Shown in pieces: positions 24,169 to 31,412 of a DNA stretch of 38,606 nt. Made by a program: the position numbers and the translations under genes. Source of the DNA: Thermoleophilales bacterium (GTDB taxonomy: Bacteria; Actinomycetota; Thermoleophilia; Solirubrobacterales; 70-9); contig JACJWY010000016.1 in NCBI GenBank assembly GCA_020636955.1, forward strand, positions 1 to 38,606, in the 5' to 3' direction. Below the pieces are notes generated by a model. That model saw only the letters and a program-made list of their open reading frames with translations, searched no databases and was not told the DNA's origin. Each line of letters opens with the position of its first letter. Positions within the stretch are counted from its first letter, which is position 1.

Positions 24169-24927
24169 GTGGGCAAGGACCCGGGAAAGATGCCGGTCCT
24201 GACCGCCAAGGGTCCGGTCCTGGTCCATTTTCTCGACTACAGCCAGCTCAACAGTGTCCGCACTCTGCCCTACCTGATCGAGTGGCACGAGCGCTACGAA
24301 CCGCTCGGACTGCGGGTGCTAGGGGTCCAGGCCCCGCGCTTTCCCTTCGGATCCGATCCCGCCGGCGCTGAGCGCGGACTCCGCCGGCTAGGGGTCGAAT
24401 TTCCCGTCCTGATCGACGATCGCCGACTGCTCTGGACCGGTTACGGCTGCGAAGGCTGGCCCTCGCTCTTCCTCTGGGGACGAGGCGGCATCCTGCGGTG
24501 GTTTCACTTTGGCGAAGGCGACTATCGGGGCACCGAGGAGGCGATCCAGGCGGCGCTCGGCTCGGCCTTCGAGAACCTGCCGGAGATGCCGGCCCCGATG
24601 GACCCGGTCCGGGCCACCGACGGACCGGGCGCCGAGGTGATGCCGCCGGGTCAGGAACTTGTGCCCTTCGAGGACCGTCCCTGGACCGTCGAAGACGGCC
24701 CGGCCTTCGACGTCGAGTACGAGGGTGGCGGCGCCTACGCGACCGCTGAGGGAAGCGGGAAGCTGCGAGTCAGCCTTGACGGCGAGCCGCACGCGGAAGT
24801 CCAGATCGACGGACCCGGGCTCTACCCGTTGGCCGAGCACGACCGTCACGGCGCCCACCGGATCGGGATCGAGCTGGAAGGCTCACCGGCGATCTGGTCG
24901 GTCAGCTTCGCCCCGGCCGTGGCCTAG
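24169..24927 (+). CDS. DipZ-like thioredoxin-fold protein lacking the CxxC
   Basis: This protein aligns by eye with the thioredoxin plus C-terminal domains of the DipZ at 7.8-9.5 kb. Compare HFLDYSQLNSVRTLPYL with DipZ DFWTYTCINCIRTQPYL, LRVLGVQAPRFPFGSD with LTIVGVHTPEFPFERD, and RWFHFGEGDYRGTEEAIQ with RHTHFGEGSYDETEDAIR. Both catalytic cysteines are replaced (Gln26 and Ser29 counted from GTG 24169), so it cannot do thiol-disulfide exchange by the usual mechanism. No signal peptide or membrane segment is present. Coding similarity seems to continue upstream of the GTG (DDIAAPELPGKATWVG from about 24127), without an ATG, GTG, TTG or CTG in frame, so the start is uncertain. Confidence 0.8.
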   Translation: MGKDPGKMPVLTAKGPVLVHFLDYSQLNSVRTLPYLIEWHERYEPLGLRVLGVQAPRFPFGSDPAGAERGLRRLGVEFPVLIDDRRLLWTGYGCEGWPSLFLWGRGGILRWFHFGEGDYRGTEEAIQAALGSAFENLPEMPAPMDPVRATDGPGAEVMPPGQELVPFEDRPWTVEDGPAFDVEYEGGGAYATAEGSGKLRVSLDGEPHAEVQIDGPGLYPLAEHDRHGAHRIGIELEGSPAIWSVSFAPAVA

Positions 24928-24941
24928 ACCTCACCGAGCTT

Positions 24942-24972
24942 CCACTTTGTGCCGGTATGTGGCACAAAGTGG
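24942..24972. terminator. Perfect 12-bp hairpin between convergent genes
   Basis: CCACTTTGTGCC, 7-nt loop, GGCACAAAGTGG. It sits between the stop of the thioredoxin-like gene (+) and the stop of ispH (-), the expected place for a bidirectional terminator. There is no long U tract on either strand. Confidence 0.7.
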
Positions 24973-24986
24973 GACTTCGCCAGGGG

Positions 24987-25955
24987 TCAGCTCACCATGG
25001 GGAGACCCTTGCGGATCTCCTTCGGCAGCATGAAGCGGACCGACTCGTCGACCGTGCGAAGTTCAGAGACATCCTCCACCCCGCGGTCGCGGAAGAGCTG
25101 GACCAGATCTTCGACCAGTTCCTCGGGGGCGCTGGCGCCGGAAGTGATCCCGACGGTCTTGACGCCCTCGAGCCACTCCTCCTTGACCTGGGTGTGGTTG
25201 TCGATCAGGAAGGACTCGGAGCCGTGCTCCCTGGCAACCTCGACCAGACGATTCGAGTTCGACGAGTTGGTCGAGCCGATCACCAGGACCAGGTCGCACT
25301 GCCGGGCCAACTGCTTGACCGCGATCTGCCGGTTGGTAGTGGCGTAACAGATGTCCTCGCCCTTGGCGGTGACGATGCCGGGGAAGCGCTCGCGCAGTCG
25401 GGCGATGATCTCCGCGGTCTCATCCACTGAAAGCGTGGTCTGGGTGATCAGGGCCACGTGGTCGGGATCCTCGATCTCCAGACGATCCACCTCTTCGACC
25501 GTCTGAACCAGGACGATCGAGTCAGGGGCCTCCCCCATCGTTCCCTCGACCTCCTCGTGACCTTCGTGGCCGACCATGATGATCGTGTACCCCTCGGCCG
25601 CGAACTTGCGGGCCTCGACGTGGACCTTGGTGACCAGCGGGCAGGTCGCATCGATGGTGCGGAGCTGCCGTTCGGCTGCCCGCTCGTGGACCGCCGGCGC
25701 CACGCCATGCGCGGAGAAGACGACGATCTCACCCTCGGGAACCTCGGTTTCCTCGTCCACGAAGATCGCCCCGCGGGCCGCGAGTTCCTCGACCACATGC
25801 TTGTTGTGGACGATCTCCTTGCGCACATAGATCGGCGCGCCGTGGTTTTCGAGCGCTCGTTCGACGGTCTGGACCGCCCGGTCAACGCCGGCGCAGTAAC
25901 CGCGCGGCGCCGCCAGAATGACTTTCTCGATCCCGGTGGTCAGTGTTTCGGGCAT
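24987..25955 (-). CDS. ispH: IspH, 4-hydroxy-3-methylbut-2-enyl diphosphate reductase
   Basis: This is the last enzyme of the MEP isoprenoid pathway. The 322-residue protein has the three [4Fe-4S]-ligating cysteines in the expected places: Cys21 (PRGYCAGVDRAV), Cys105 (DATCPLVTKVH) and Cys203 (EDICYATTNRQ). The active-site histidine blocks are EIVHN, FSAHGVAP and MVGHEGHEEVEGT. Also present are IGSTNSSNSNRLVEVA and VGITSGASAPEELVEDL. It stands alone here, divergent from the wax ester synthase gene. Confidence 0.97.
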   Translation of the reverse strand: MPETLTTGIEKVILAAPRGYCAGVDRAVQTVERALENHGAPIYVRKEIVHNKHVVEELAARGAIFVDEETEVPEGEIVVFSAHGVAPAVHERAAERQLRTIDATCPLVTKVHVEARKFAAEGYTIIMVGHEGHEEVEGTMGEAPDSIVLVQTVEEVDRLEIEDPDHVALITQTTLSVDETAEIIARLRERFPGIVTAKGEDICYATTNRQIAVKQLARQCDLVLVIGSTNSSNSNRLVEVAREHGSESFLIDNHTQVKEEWLEGVKTVGITSGASAPEELVEDLVQLFRDRGVEDVSELRTVDESVRFMLPKEIRKGLPMVS

Positions 25956-26005
25956 TGGTCAAGGGTACCCGAGTAGCATCTTGTCTTAGTCCACGATGGG
26001 GAGCT

Positions 26006-27517
26006 ATGGAACCCGCCAGTCACGAACTTGATCGTCTCACCGCAATAGATGCGCAGTTTCTGACCAACGAGCACGAGAACGCTCACATGCACATCGGTGC
26101 GGTGATGATCTTCGACGGAGATCCTCCGACCTATGACGAGTTCAAGGCCCACATCGGCTCACGACTCGATTTCGTCCCGCGGTACCGCCAGAAGCTGGTG
26201 TACCCGCCGTATGGCACCGGCCGGCCGCTCTGGGCCGATGATCCGGACTTCAACCTCAACTACCACCTGCGGCACACCGCGCTGCCGAAACCGGGCGGCG
26301 AACGTGAGCTGAAGATCCTCGCCTCGAGGCTGTTCTCGCAGGCCCTCGACCGCTCCAAGCCGCTCTGGGAGATGTACCTGGTCGAGGATCTGGAGGGCGA
26401 CCGTTTCGCGATCATCATCAAGAGCCACCACGCGATGATCGACGGGATCTCGGGAGTCGACATCGGCACGGTCATCTTCGACGTGACCCCCGACGCCGAA
26501 CCGATTGTGCCCAAGGAGGAATGGAAGCCGAAGCCGCTACCGTCGAACTTCAGCCTGCTGGAGCGGGGCGCGAAGGAACTCGCGACCGAACCGGTGAAGC
26601 TGGGTGAAAAGGCGATCAACGCCCTGCGCAAGCCCTCCAGCCTCGCCGGACGGGTGGGTGAGAGCGCCGAAGGCCTGGCCGAAGTGGCCCGGGCGCTGGC
26701 CGATTCGGCCCCCGACGTGCCGCTGAACGTGCCGATCGGCCCCCACCGCCGGATCACCTGGACCAGCGCCGACCTGGGTGAGTACCGCCGGATCAAGGAC
26801 GTGTTCGGTACCACCGTCAACGACGTCGTTCTGGCCGTGGCCGCCGGCTCGATCCGCAAGTGGCTGGTCCAGCGTGGGGTCGACACCGACGGCCTCGAGC
26901 TGCGGGCGATGGTCCCGGTCTCGGTCCGAGCCGATGACGAGCGTGGCCAGCTCGGCAACAAGCTGGCGACCATGCGGGCGCCGCTGCCGGTCTATGAACC
27001 GGACCCCGTCGCGCGGCTGGAGATCGTCAGCGCCGCGATGGACGGTCTGAAGCAGTCCAAGCAGGCGCTGGGCGCCGAGGTCATCGCCCGTCTAAATGAC
27101 TTCGCTCCCCCCACTCTGCTCGCCCAAGCCGCCCGCCTGACCTTCTCGACCCGCCTCTTCAATCTGCTCGTGACCAACGTGCCAGGACCGCAGATCCCGC
27201 TCTACGTGCTCGGCCGCAAACTCAACCGGCCGTACCCGGTCGCCTTCCTCGCCAAGAACCACGGGCTCGCGGTGGGCGTGATGAGCTACGCCGGACAGGT
27301 CAACATCGGGCTGATCGGTGATTTCGACGCGATGCCCGACATCGGTCAGGTCCGACGCGGGCTGAACGAATCGCTGGCCGAGCTCAGTGCGGCCGCGGAC
27401 GAGGTCGAGAACTCGATCGCCCCCGACAAGCCAAAGAAGAGTCCCTCGAAGAAGGCCGCCTCAAAGAACAGCGCCGTCCCAAAGGGCAGCGCCAAAAAGA
27501 CTTCGTCGAAGGGTTAG
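26006..27517 (+). CDS. WS/DGAT, wax ester synthase/acyl-CoA:diacylglycerol acyltransferase
   Basis: The 503-residue enzyme makes storage lipids (wax esters or triacylglycerol). The start at 26006 has GGGGAG just upstream; the frame is open further but would overlap the ispH start. The catalytic HHxxxDG motif is KSHHAMIDGISG (His141, His142, Asp146). The N-terminus LDRLTAIDAQFL and the C-terminal blocks VTNVPGPQIPLYVLGRKL and NIGLIGDFDAMPD are typical. The last ~30 residues form a Lys/Ser-rich tail (PKKSPSKKAASKN...), unusual for the family and possibly nucleic-acid or surface binding. It ends 4 bp inside the convergent MIP18 gene. Confidence 0.93.
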   Translation: MEPASHELDRLTAIDAQFLTNEHENAHMHIGAVMIFDGDPPTYDEFKAHIGSRLDFVPRYRQKLVYPPYGTGRPLWADDPDFNLNYHLRHTALPKPGGERELKILASRLFSQALDRSKPLWEMYLVEDLEGDRFAIIIKSHHAMIDGISGVDIGTVIFDVTPDAEPIVPKEEWKPKPLPSNFSLLERGAKELATEPVKLGEKAINALRKPSSLAGRVGESAEGLAEVARALADSAPDVPLNVPIGPHRRITWTSADLGEYRRIKDVFGTTVNDVVLAVAAGSIRKWLVQRGVDTDGLELRAMVPVSVRADDERGQLGNKLATMRAPLPVYEPDPVARLEIVSAAMDGLKQSKQALGAEVIARLNDFAPPTLLAQAARLTFSTRLFNLLVTNVPGPQIPLYVLGRKLNRPYPVAFLAKNHGLAVGVMSYAGQVNIGLIGDFDAMPDIGQVRRGLNESLAELSAAADEVENSIAPDKPKKSPSKKAASKNSAVPKGSAKKTSSKG

Positions 27518-27831
27518 AAGCCGAGCGCGAACTTGGCGTCGTCGGTCATCATCTCCGGCGACCACGGGGGATCGAAGATCATCTTTGGGTGGACGTCACG
27601 GACGCCCTCGAGGCCGCCGACGAATTCCTTCATCTGCTCCGAGACCTGGGGGCCGATCGGGCAGGCCGGCGTGGTCAGGGTGAAGGTGATGTAGACGTCG
27701 GGCGATTCGAGCTCGACGTCGTAGACCAGGCCGAGCGAAACGAAATCGAGCCCCAGCTCCGGGTCGATCACTTCTTCTAGCGCTTCGAAAACTTCCTCTT
27801 CGGTCGGCATGGTTGCCTGATCTTCAGCCAT
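27514..27831 (-). CDS. MIP18/DUF59 family protein (SufT-like)
   Basis: The 105-residue protein belongs to the MIP18 (DUF59) family, members of which (SufT, PaaD) help Fe-S cluster maturation. The N-terminal EEEVFEALEEVIDPELGLDFVSLGLVYDVEL and the conserved cysteine motif TLTTPACPIGPQV are clear. It ends ...IFDPPWSPEMMTDDAKFALGF, a common ending of this family. It lies 27 kb from the suf genes, but a role in Fe-S delivery fits the many Fe-S enzymes here (NarGH, MoaA, IspH). This is inference. Confidence 0.88.
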   Translation of the reverse strand: MAEDQATMPTEEEVFEALEEVIDPELGLDFVSLGLVYDVELESPDVYITFTLTTPACPIGPQVSEQMKEFVGGLEGVRDVHPKMIFDPPWSPEMMTDDAKFALGF

Positions 27832-27884
27832 AAAAGCATGGTAACGAGGTCGGGAATCGGTGGGGTGCGTAACCTTTGTCTGGC

Positions 27885-28430
27885 ATGTTCGTCGTAATCC
27901 TTGCCCTACTGATCATCTGGCCGATCGCGGAGCTGTTCGTCATGGTCCAGGTGGCGGACTGGATCGGCTTCTTCTGGATGCTCTTCCTGCTGTTCGCCTC
28001 CTCGGTGGCCGGGATGATGATCCTCAAGCACCGTGGCCGGGCCCACTGGCGCCGCTTCCGCGGCGCGGTCGACGAACGGCGGCCACCGGCCAAAGAAGCC
28101 TTTGACGGGATCATGATCACCGTTGGCGCCCTGCTGCTGATCATTCCCGGCTTCATCACCTCCGTCATCGGCCTCTTCCTGCTCTTCCCGCCAACTCGCT
28201 GGCTGATCCGGCTGGTCGCCCTGACTCTCTTCGCCTCGAAGTTCAAGGTCGCCGCGACCACCGCGAGCTGGGGCAACCGCGGCTACGGCTACTACCGCGG
28301 TTCGCGCCAGCCCGACTACGACATCGACGGTGATGCGGTCGACGTGACCGACCGAACCGACGGTGAGCCTCTCCCCCAGCTACGCTCAGGTCCGGAGAGC
28401 AGTGAAGACCAAGTCGATCGAAATCCTTGA
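27885..28430 (+). CDS. fxsA: FxsA-family membrane protein
   Basis: The 181-residue protein starts MFVVILALLIIWPIAELFVMVQVADWIG, which matches the FxsA N-terminus. A TTG 9 bp upstream is an alternative start. Four hydrophobic segments lie within the first ~115 residues, with the FxsA blocks SVAGMMILKHRGRAHWRR, DGIMITVGALLLIIPGFITSVIGLFLLFPPTRWLIR. FxsA is an inner-membrane protein first linked to phage F exclusion; its normal role is unknown. The C-terminus is an acidic/polar tail with Gly/Tyr-rich YGYYRGSRQ. It overlaps the next gene by 29 bp. Confidence 0.9.
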   Translation: MFVVILALLIIWPIAELFVMVQVADWIGFFWMLFLLFASSVAGMMILKHRGRAHWRRFRGAVDERRPPAKEAFDGIMITVGALLLIIPGFITSVIGLFLLFPPTRWLIRLVALTLFASKFKVAATTASWGNRGYGYYRGSRQPDYDIDGDAVDVTDRTDGEPLPQLRSGPESSEDQVDRNP

Positions 28431-29145
28431 CCCGGAGAGCGGACTCTTCGTCAGCCTGACCAGCGGCGGCAACGGCGCGGTCATGCTGGGTGAAGACGTG
28501 GTCGCGGCCGCGCCGATTCCTGCCGAGGGCCTCGACCCGCTGGTTGACGGCGCCCCGCTCGAGCTGGAAACCGAGCACGGAGAGCTTTCGGTGGAGATCG
28601 CTTCCATGGGTGAGCCGATCAGCTTCGACGGAGAATTGACCGGCCGTCGCGAAGCCAGCCTCGTTGAGACCAAGGGCCGTCTCGTCCATCGCGGCCAGAC
28701 GCATGAACTTGACTGCAAGGGCGTGCTCCACAAGCGCGACGAGAGCTCCGAGGAGCCGTCTGGCCTGACCCGGGACGCGACTATCATCCTCGCCGACGGC
28801 GGACTGATCTGTGTTGCCTCGGCCGCGCCACGGGGGGACATCGACCACGGCGAAGAGGAGACCGTCGCCGCGATCACCCACCCCGGCGGTTACATCGAGT
28901 TCGACGAGGTGCTGCTCTCGACCGAGTACGACTCGGCCGGGCGCCAGCGCCGCGCCACCCTTGAACTCTGGCCGGCCAGCGACGAGGTCGCCGCTCTCCA
29001 CGGGGCCGGATCAGTGGTGACCGGCTGCACCGCGAAGATCGCCGGCGGCGTGGTCAACACGGCACTCTTCCGGTGGTCGCTCGACGGCCACCTCGGCCTC
29101 GGCCGCTACGAGATCACTCGACCCGCGGCGGTGCCGGTCACATGA
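28402..29145 (+). CDS. Unrecognised cytoplasmic beta-rich protein
   Basis: I do not recognise a family. From GTG 28402 (GGAG a few bases upstream) it has 247 residues; GTG 28363 is an alternative start with no ribosome-binding site. There is no signal peptide or membrane segment. The composition is acidic with alternating beta-like strands (IEILDPESGLFVSLTSGGNGAVMLGEDVV, LELETEHGELSVEIASMGEPISFDGELTG), suggesting a two-domain beta-sandwich such as lipocalin-like folds. It lies between fxsA and a HAD gene with overlaps on both sides (ATGA at the HAD start), so the three are probably co-expressed. Confidence 0.6.
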   Translation: MKTKSIEILDPESGLFVSLTSGGNGAVMLGEDVVAAAPIPAEGLDPLVDGAPLELETEHGELSVEIASMGEPISFDGELTGRREASLVETKGRLVHRGQTHELDCKGVLHKRDESSEEPSGLTRDATIILADGGLICVASAAPRGDIDHGEEETVAAITHPGGYIEFDEVLLSTEYDSAGRQRRATLELWPASDEVAALHGAGSVVTGCTAKIAGGVVNTALFRWSLDGHLGLGRYEITRPAAVPVT

Positions 29146-29774
29146 GCCAGATCGAGATGGTGATCTCGGACTTCGGCGGGGTGCTCACCACGCCGCTCTT
29201 CGAAGCGTTCGCCTCGGTTCAAGACCGGGTCGGGATTCCACCCAAGACCTTCGGCGAGGCGCTCCGCAACCTGGCCGACGAGGAAGGCGACAACCCGCTC
29301 TTCCAGCTCGAGCGCGGCGAGATCACGGAAAAGCATTTCCAGACTCAGCTGGCCGACGGTCTCGAACCCCTGGTCGGGCATCGGCCGGTGATCGAGGACT
29401 TCGGCCTGCTGCTGTTCGAGGCGCTCGATCCGAACCCCGGCATGATCGACCTGATCCGGGAAGTGCGCCGCGACGGGTTCCGAACCGCACTCTTGACCAA
29501 CAACGTGAAGGAGTGGGAAGCGACCTGGCGGTCGATGATGCCGATCGACGAGATGTTCGAAACGGTGGTCGATTCCGCCTTCGTCGGCTGCCGCAAACCG
29601 GACCCGCGGATCTACCAGCTGACCCTGGAAAGAGTCGGCCTCGAACCGGACCAATGCATCTTCATCGACGACATGGAGATCAACGTCGACGCCGCCAACG
29701 AGCTCGGCATCCACGGCGTCCACTTCCGCGAAACCGCCCAGGCCCGGGCTGAAGTCCACGCTCTGTTGACGTAG
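29142..29774 (+). CDS. HAD-family hydrolase (epoxide-hydrolase N-domain-like)
   Basis: The 210-residue protein starts at ATG 29142 within an ATGA overlap with the preceding stop. Motif I is ISDFGGVLT (DxGGVL, second Asp replaced by Gly, as in a known HAD-IA subgroup related to the N-terminal domain of soluble epoxide hydrolase). Motif II is LLTNN, motif III CRKPDPRIYQLTLERVGL and motif IV FIDDMEINVDAA. The lost acid/base Asp suggests altered or weak phosphatase activity. In other actinobacteria related proteins accompany acyl-CoA dehydrogenase/phosphotransferase genes, but none is visible here. Confidence 0.87.
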   Translation: MSQIEMVISDFGGVLTTPLFEAFASVQDRVGIPPKTFGEALRNLADEEGDNPLFQLERGEITEKHFQTQLADGLEPLVGHRPVIEDFGLLLFEALDPNPGMIDLIREVRRDGFRTALLTNNVKEWEATWRSMMPIDEMFETVVDSAFVGCRKPDPRIYQLTLERVGLEPDQCIFIDDMEINVDAANELGIHGVHFRETAQARAEVHALLT

Positions 29775-29787
29775 CGTTAGTGGTTAC

Positions 29788-29901
29788 GCCGTGGGGTGGT
29801 ATGCCCTCCCGGGATGCCCCCACCGTCGCGGATGCGATCGATCGCTCCATATCCGAGCAGTAATCGATTAAGGCACCCGGGAGGGCATACCACCCCACGG
29901 C
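29788..29901. mobile_element. 114-bp MITE-like inverted-repeat element
   Basis: Arm 29788-29813 is the exact reverse complement of 29876-29901 (26 bp). After one extra base on the left, the arms continue with TGCC/GGCA. The interior contains the 12-bp palindrome GCGATCGATCGC (29834-29845) enclosed by CGGAT/ATCCG. TAC occurs immediately outside each arm (29785-29787 and 29902-29904), as a 3-bp target duplication would. There is no ORF. It lies just after the HAD stop, so it could instead act as a strong transcription terminator or RNA hairpin. Confidence 0.6.
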
Positions 29902-29982
29902 TACATGAACCTGCAGTCGGCGAGCTTCGCCCCGCCTCCAAGTCAAACCCGCCGACCCACAGAAACAAAGAATGGATGGGCC

Positions 29983-30019
29983 GGCTCCGTCGGTGACTAC
30001 ACAAACAAATAACGGAGCC
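29983..30019. terminator. Weak terminator-like hairpin
   Basis: GGCTCCGT and ACGGAGCC form an 8-bp stem with a 21-nt A-rich loop. It lies just downstream, in nar direction, of the 152-bp element copy 2. The gap between the HAD gene and narK (29775-30179) contains only this hairpin, the MITE-like element and copy 2; no gene was seen. Confidence 0.35.
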
Positions 30020-30030
30020 CCTCACCGTGA

Positions 30031-30182
30031 GCGGGTCGTGCACAGGGGCCTCCAGGTGTTCGCTGGCAAGGAGCAAAGCCCGGAAATGGCCGCGATCGTA
30101 CACACGTACCTGAGCTGCCGTTTCCGGGCGTCGACGAAGCCAGCGGACAGCTGGTGGCCCCTGGGCGCGATGCCCGGGCTTA
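30031..30182. repeat. 152-bp structured intergenic element, copy 2
   Basis: This has the same length and ends as copy 1 (21874-22025). The long stem here is 30043-30059 (CAGGGGCCTCCAGGTGT) with 30147-30163 (ACAGCTGGTGGCCCCTG), 15 of 17 positions paired, with the same A-A type mismatch at position 9 as copy 1. Most paired positions that differ from copy 1 do so in both strands. Inner helices are CGCTGGC/GCCAGCG and GCCCGGAAA/TTTCCGGGC, with GTAC-ACAC-GTAC inside; CGACGAAGC is conserved. On the minus strand it starts with the narK TAA stop. A short CTCA-CCG-TGAG hairpin sits at the other end. Confidence 0.75.
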
Positions 30183-31364
30183 GCCGGGCTTGCTTGGATC
30201 TGCGGGGGCCACCCGGCCCTCGAAGGCCAGGCCTGCGCATAGCCAGGCGAAGGCGACCAGGAGTACGAAGGCTAGGACGAAGTCTCCCGTTGCGTCCTTG
30301 ACCACTCCGAGGAACAAGGGTGGGAAGAAGCCGCCCAGGCCGCCGGCGGCGCCGACTATGCCGGTTGCGGCGCCGGTCGCTTTGGGGAAGCTGAGCGGGA
30401 CCAGCTTGAAGACCGCGCCGCTGCCGAGGCCGAGAAACATGGCCATGGTGAGGCAGAAGAAGGTGGTCAGCGCCATATTCGGCACCGAGGCCTGCCAGGA
30501 GAGACCGATCGCGTCGATCCCGACCCCGAGGAAGGCGATCGCCAGCACTCGGTTGCCGCCGATCCGGTCGGAGAGCATGCCGCCGATCGGCCGACTGGCG
30601 GTCGCCAGCAGTGTGAAACCGGCGGCCCTCAGGCCGGCGTCGGTCAGCGAGAGATCGAACCAGTCGACCAGCAGTTTCGGCAGGTACAGGGCCATCGCGA
30701 CGAAACCACCGAAGGTGACGAAGTAGAAGAGGGCCAGCCGCCAGAGCTTCCAGCCGGAACGGAGCACCTCGCCATAGCGGGTCGGCGGCCCCTTCTCGAC
30801 CGGTGCCTGCCGGGCCAGGGACATCCAGATCAGTGCGTAGACGGCAACCACGGCGCCGAAGACGAGACCAGCCACTTCCTGCCCGGCCGAGTCGCGAATC
30901 GCCGGGACCGAGAAGGCCGCAATCGCGGTGCCGATGTTGCCCATGCCGTAAACGCCGAGCGCGACGCCCTGTCTTTCCGGCGAGTACCACTGGGACACGA
31001 AGGGCACACCAACCGCGAAGGAAGCCCCGGCCGCTCCGAGCAGGAAGCCGGCCCCGAGCAGGGTCGCGTAGGAGGAAGCGAAACCGACCAGCACTGCGGC
31101 CCCCGCCGAGTAGAACAGCATCGCGGTGAAGACAACCCGGCCGCCGATCCGGTCGGTGAGGAGGCCGAGCGGGATCCTGAGCAGCGAGCCCAGTACGACC
31201 GGGATCGAGATCATGATCGAGGTCTGGATGTTGCTCAGATCCAGTTCTTTCTGGATGTCCGGAGCGATCGGGGCGAGCATCCCCCAGGCCGAGAAGCAGG
31301 CCGCGAAGGCGATCGTCGCCAGGGTCAGGTTTCTGCCTGAACCGCCAGTAGCTTCAGTTTCCAT
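30180..31364 (-). CDS. narK: NarK-type nitrate/nitrite transporter (MFS)
   Basis: The 394-residue MFS protein has 12 predicted membrane segments. Features typical of the nitrate/nitrite porter family are FAACFSAWGMLAPIAPDI, the loop motif GLLTDRIGGRV, FVSQWYSPERQGVALGVYGMGNIGTAIAAFSVPAI (the Gly-rich signature helix region) and the second-half equivalent FPKATGAATGIVGAAGGLGGFFPP. AGGAGA lies 6 nt before the ATG. It is the last gene of the narGHJI-K series on the minus strand and probably exports nitrite or imports nitrate. Confidence 0.93.
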   Translation of the reverse strand: METEATGGSGRNLTLATIAFAACFSAWGMLAPIAPDIQKELDLSNIQTSIMISIPVVLGSLLRIPLGLLTDRIGGRVVFTAMLFYSAGAAVLVGFASSYATLLGAGFLLGAAGASFAVGVPFVSQWYSPERQGVALGVYGMGNIGTAIAAFSVPAIRDSAGQEVAGLVFGAVVAVYALIWMSLARQAPVEKGPPTRYGEVLRSGWKLWRLALFYFVTFGGFVAMALYLPKLLVDWFDLSLTDAGLRAAGFTLLATASRPIGGMLSDRIGGNRVLAIAFLGVGIDAIGLSWQASVPNMALTTFFCLTMAMFLGLGSGAVFKLVPLSFPKATGAATGIVGAAGGLGGFFPPLFLGVVKDATGDFVLAFVLLVAFAWLCAGLAFEGRVAPADPSKPG

Positions 31365-31412
31365 CGATTTCTCCTGGTGTGACGTTGGACGGGTGAGAAC
31401 TTCTCGGGCCGG

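Noticed and set aside
29073..29141. Upstream extension of the second HAD gene
   Set aside because: The extension is Arg/Pro-rich, overlaps the preceding gene out of frame, and the ATG at 29142 gives the normal HAD N-terminus.
29142..29774. Inactive or broken HAD gene because motif I lacks the second Asp
   Set aside because: The DxGGVL form is normal for this HAD-IA subgroup and the remaining motifs are intact.
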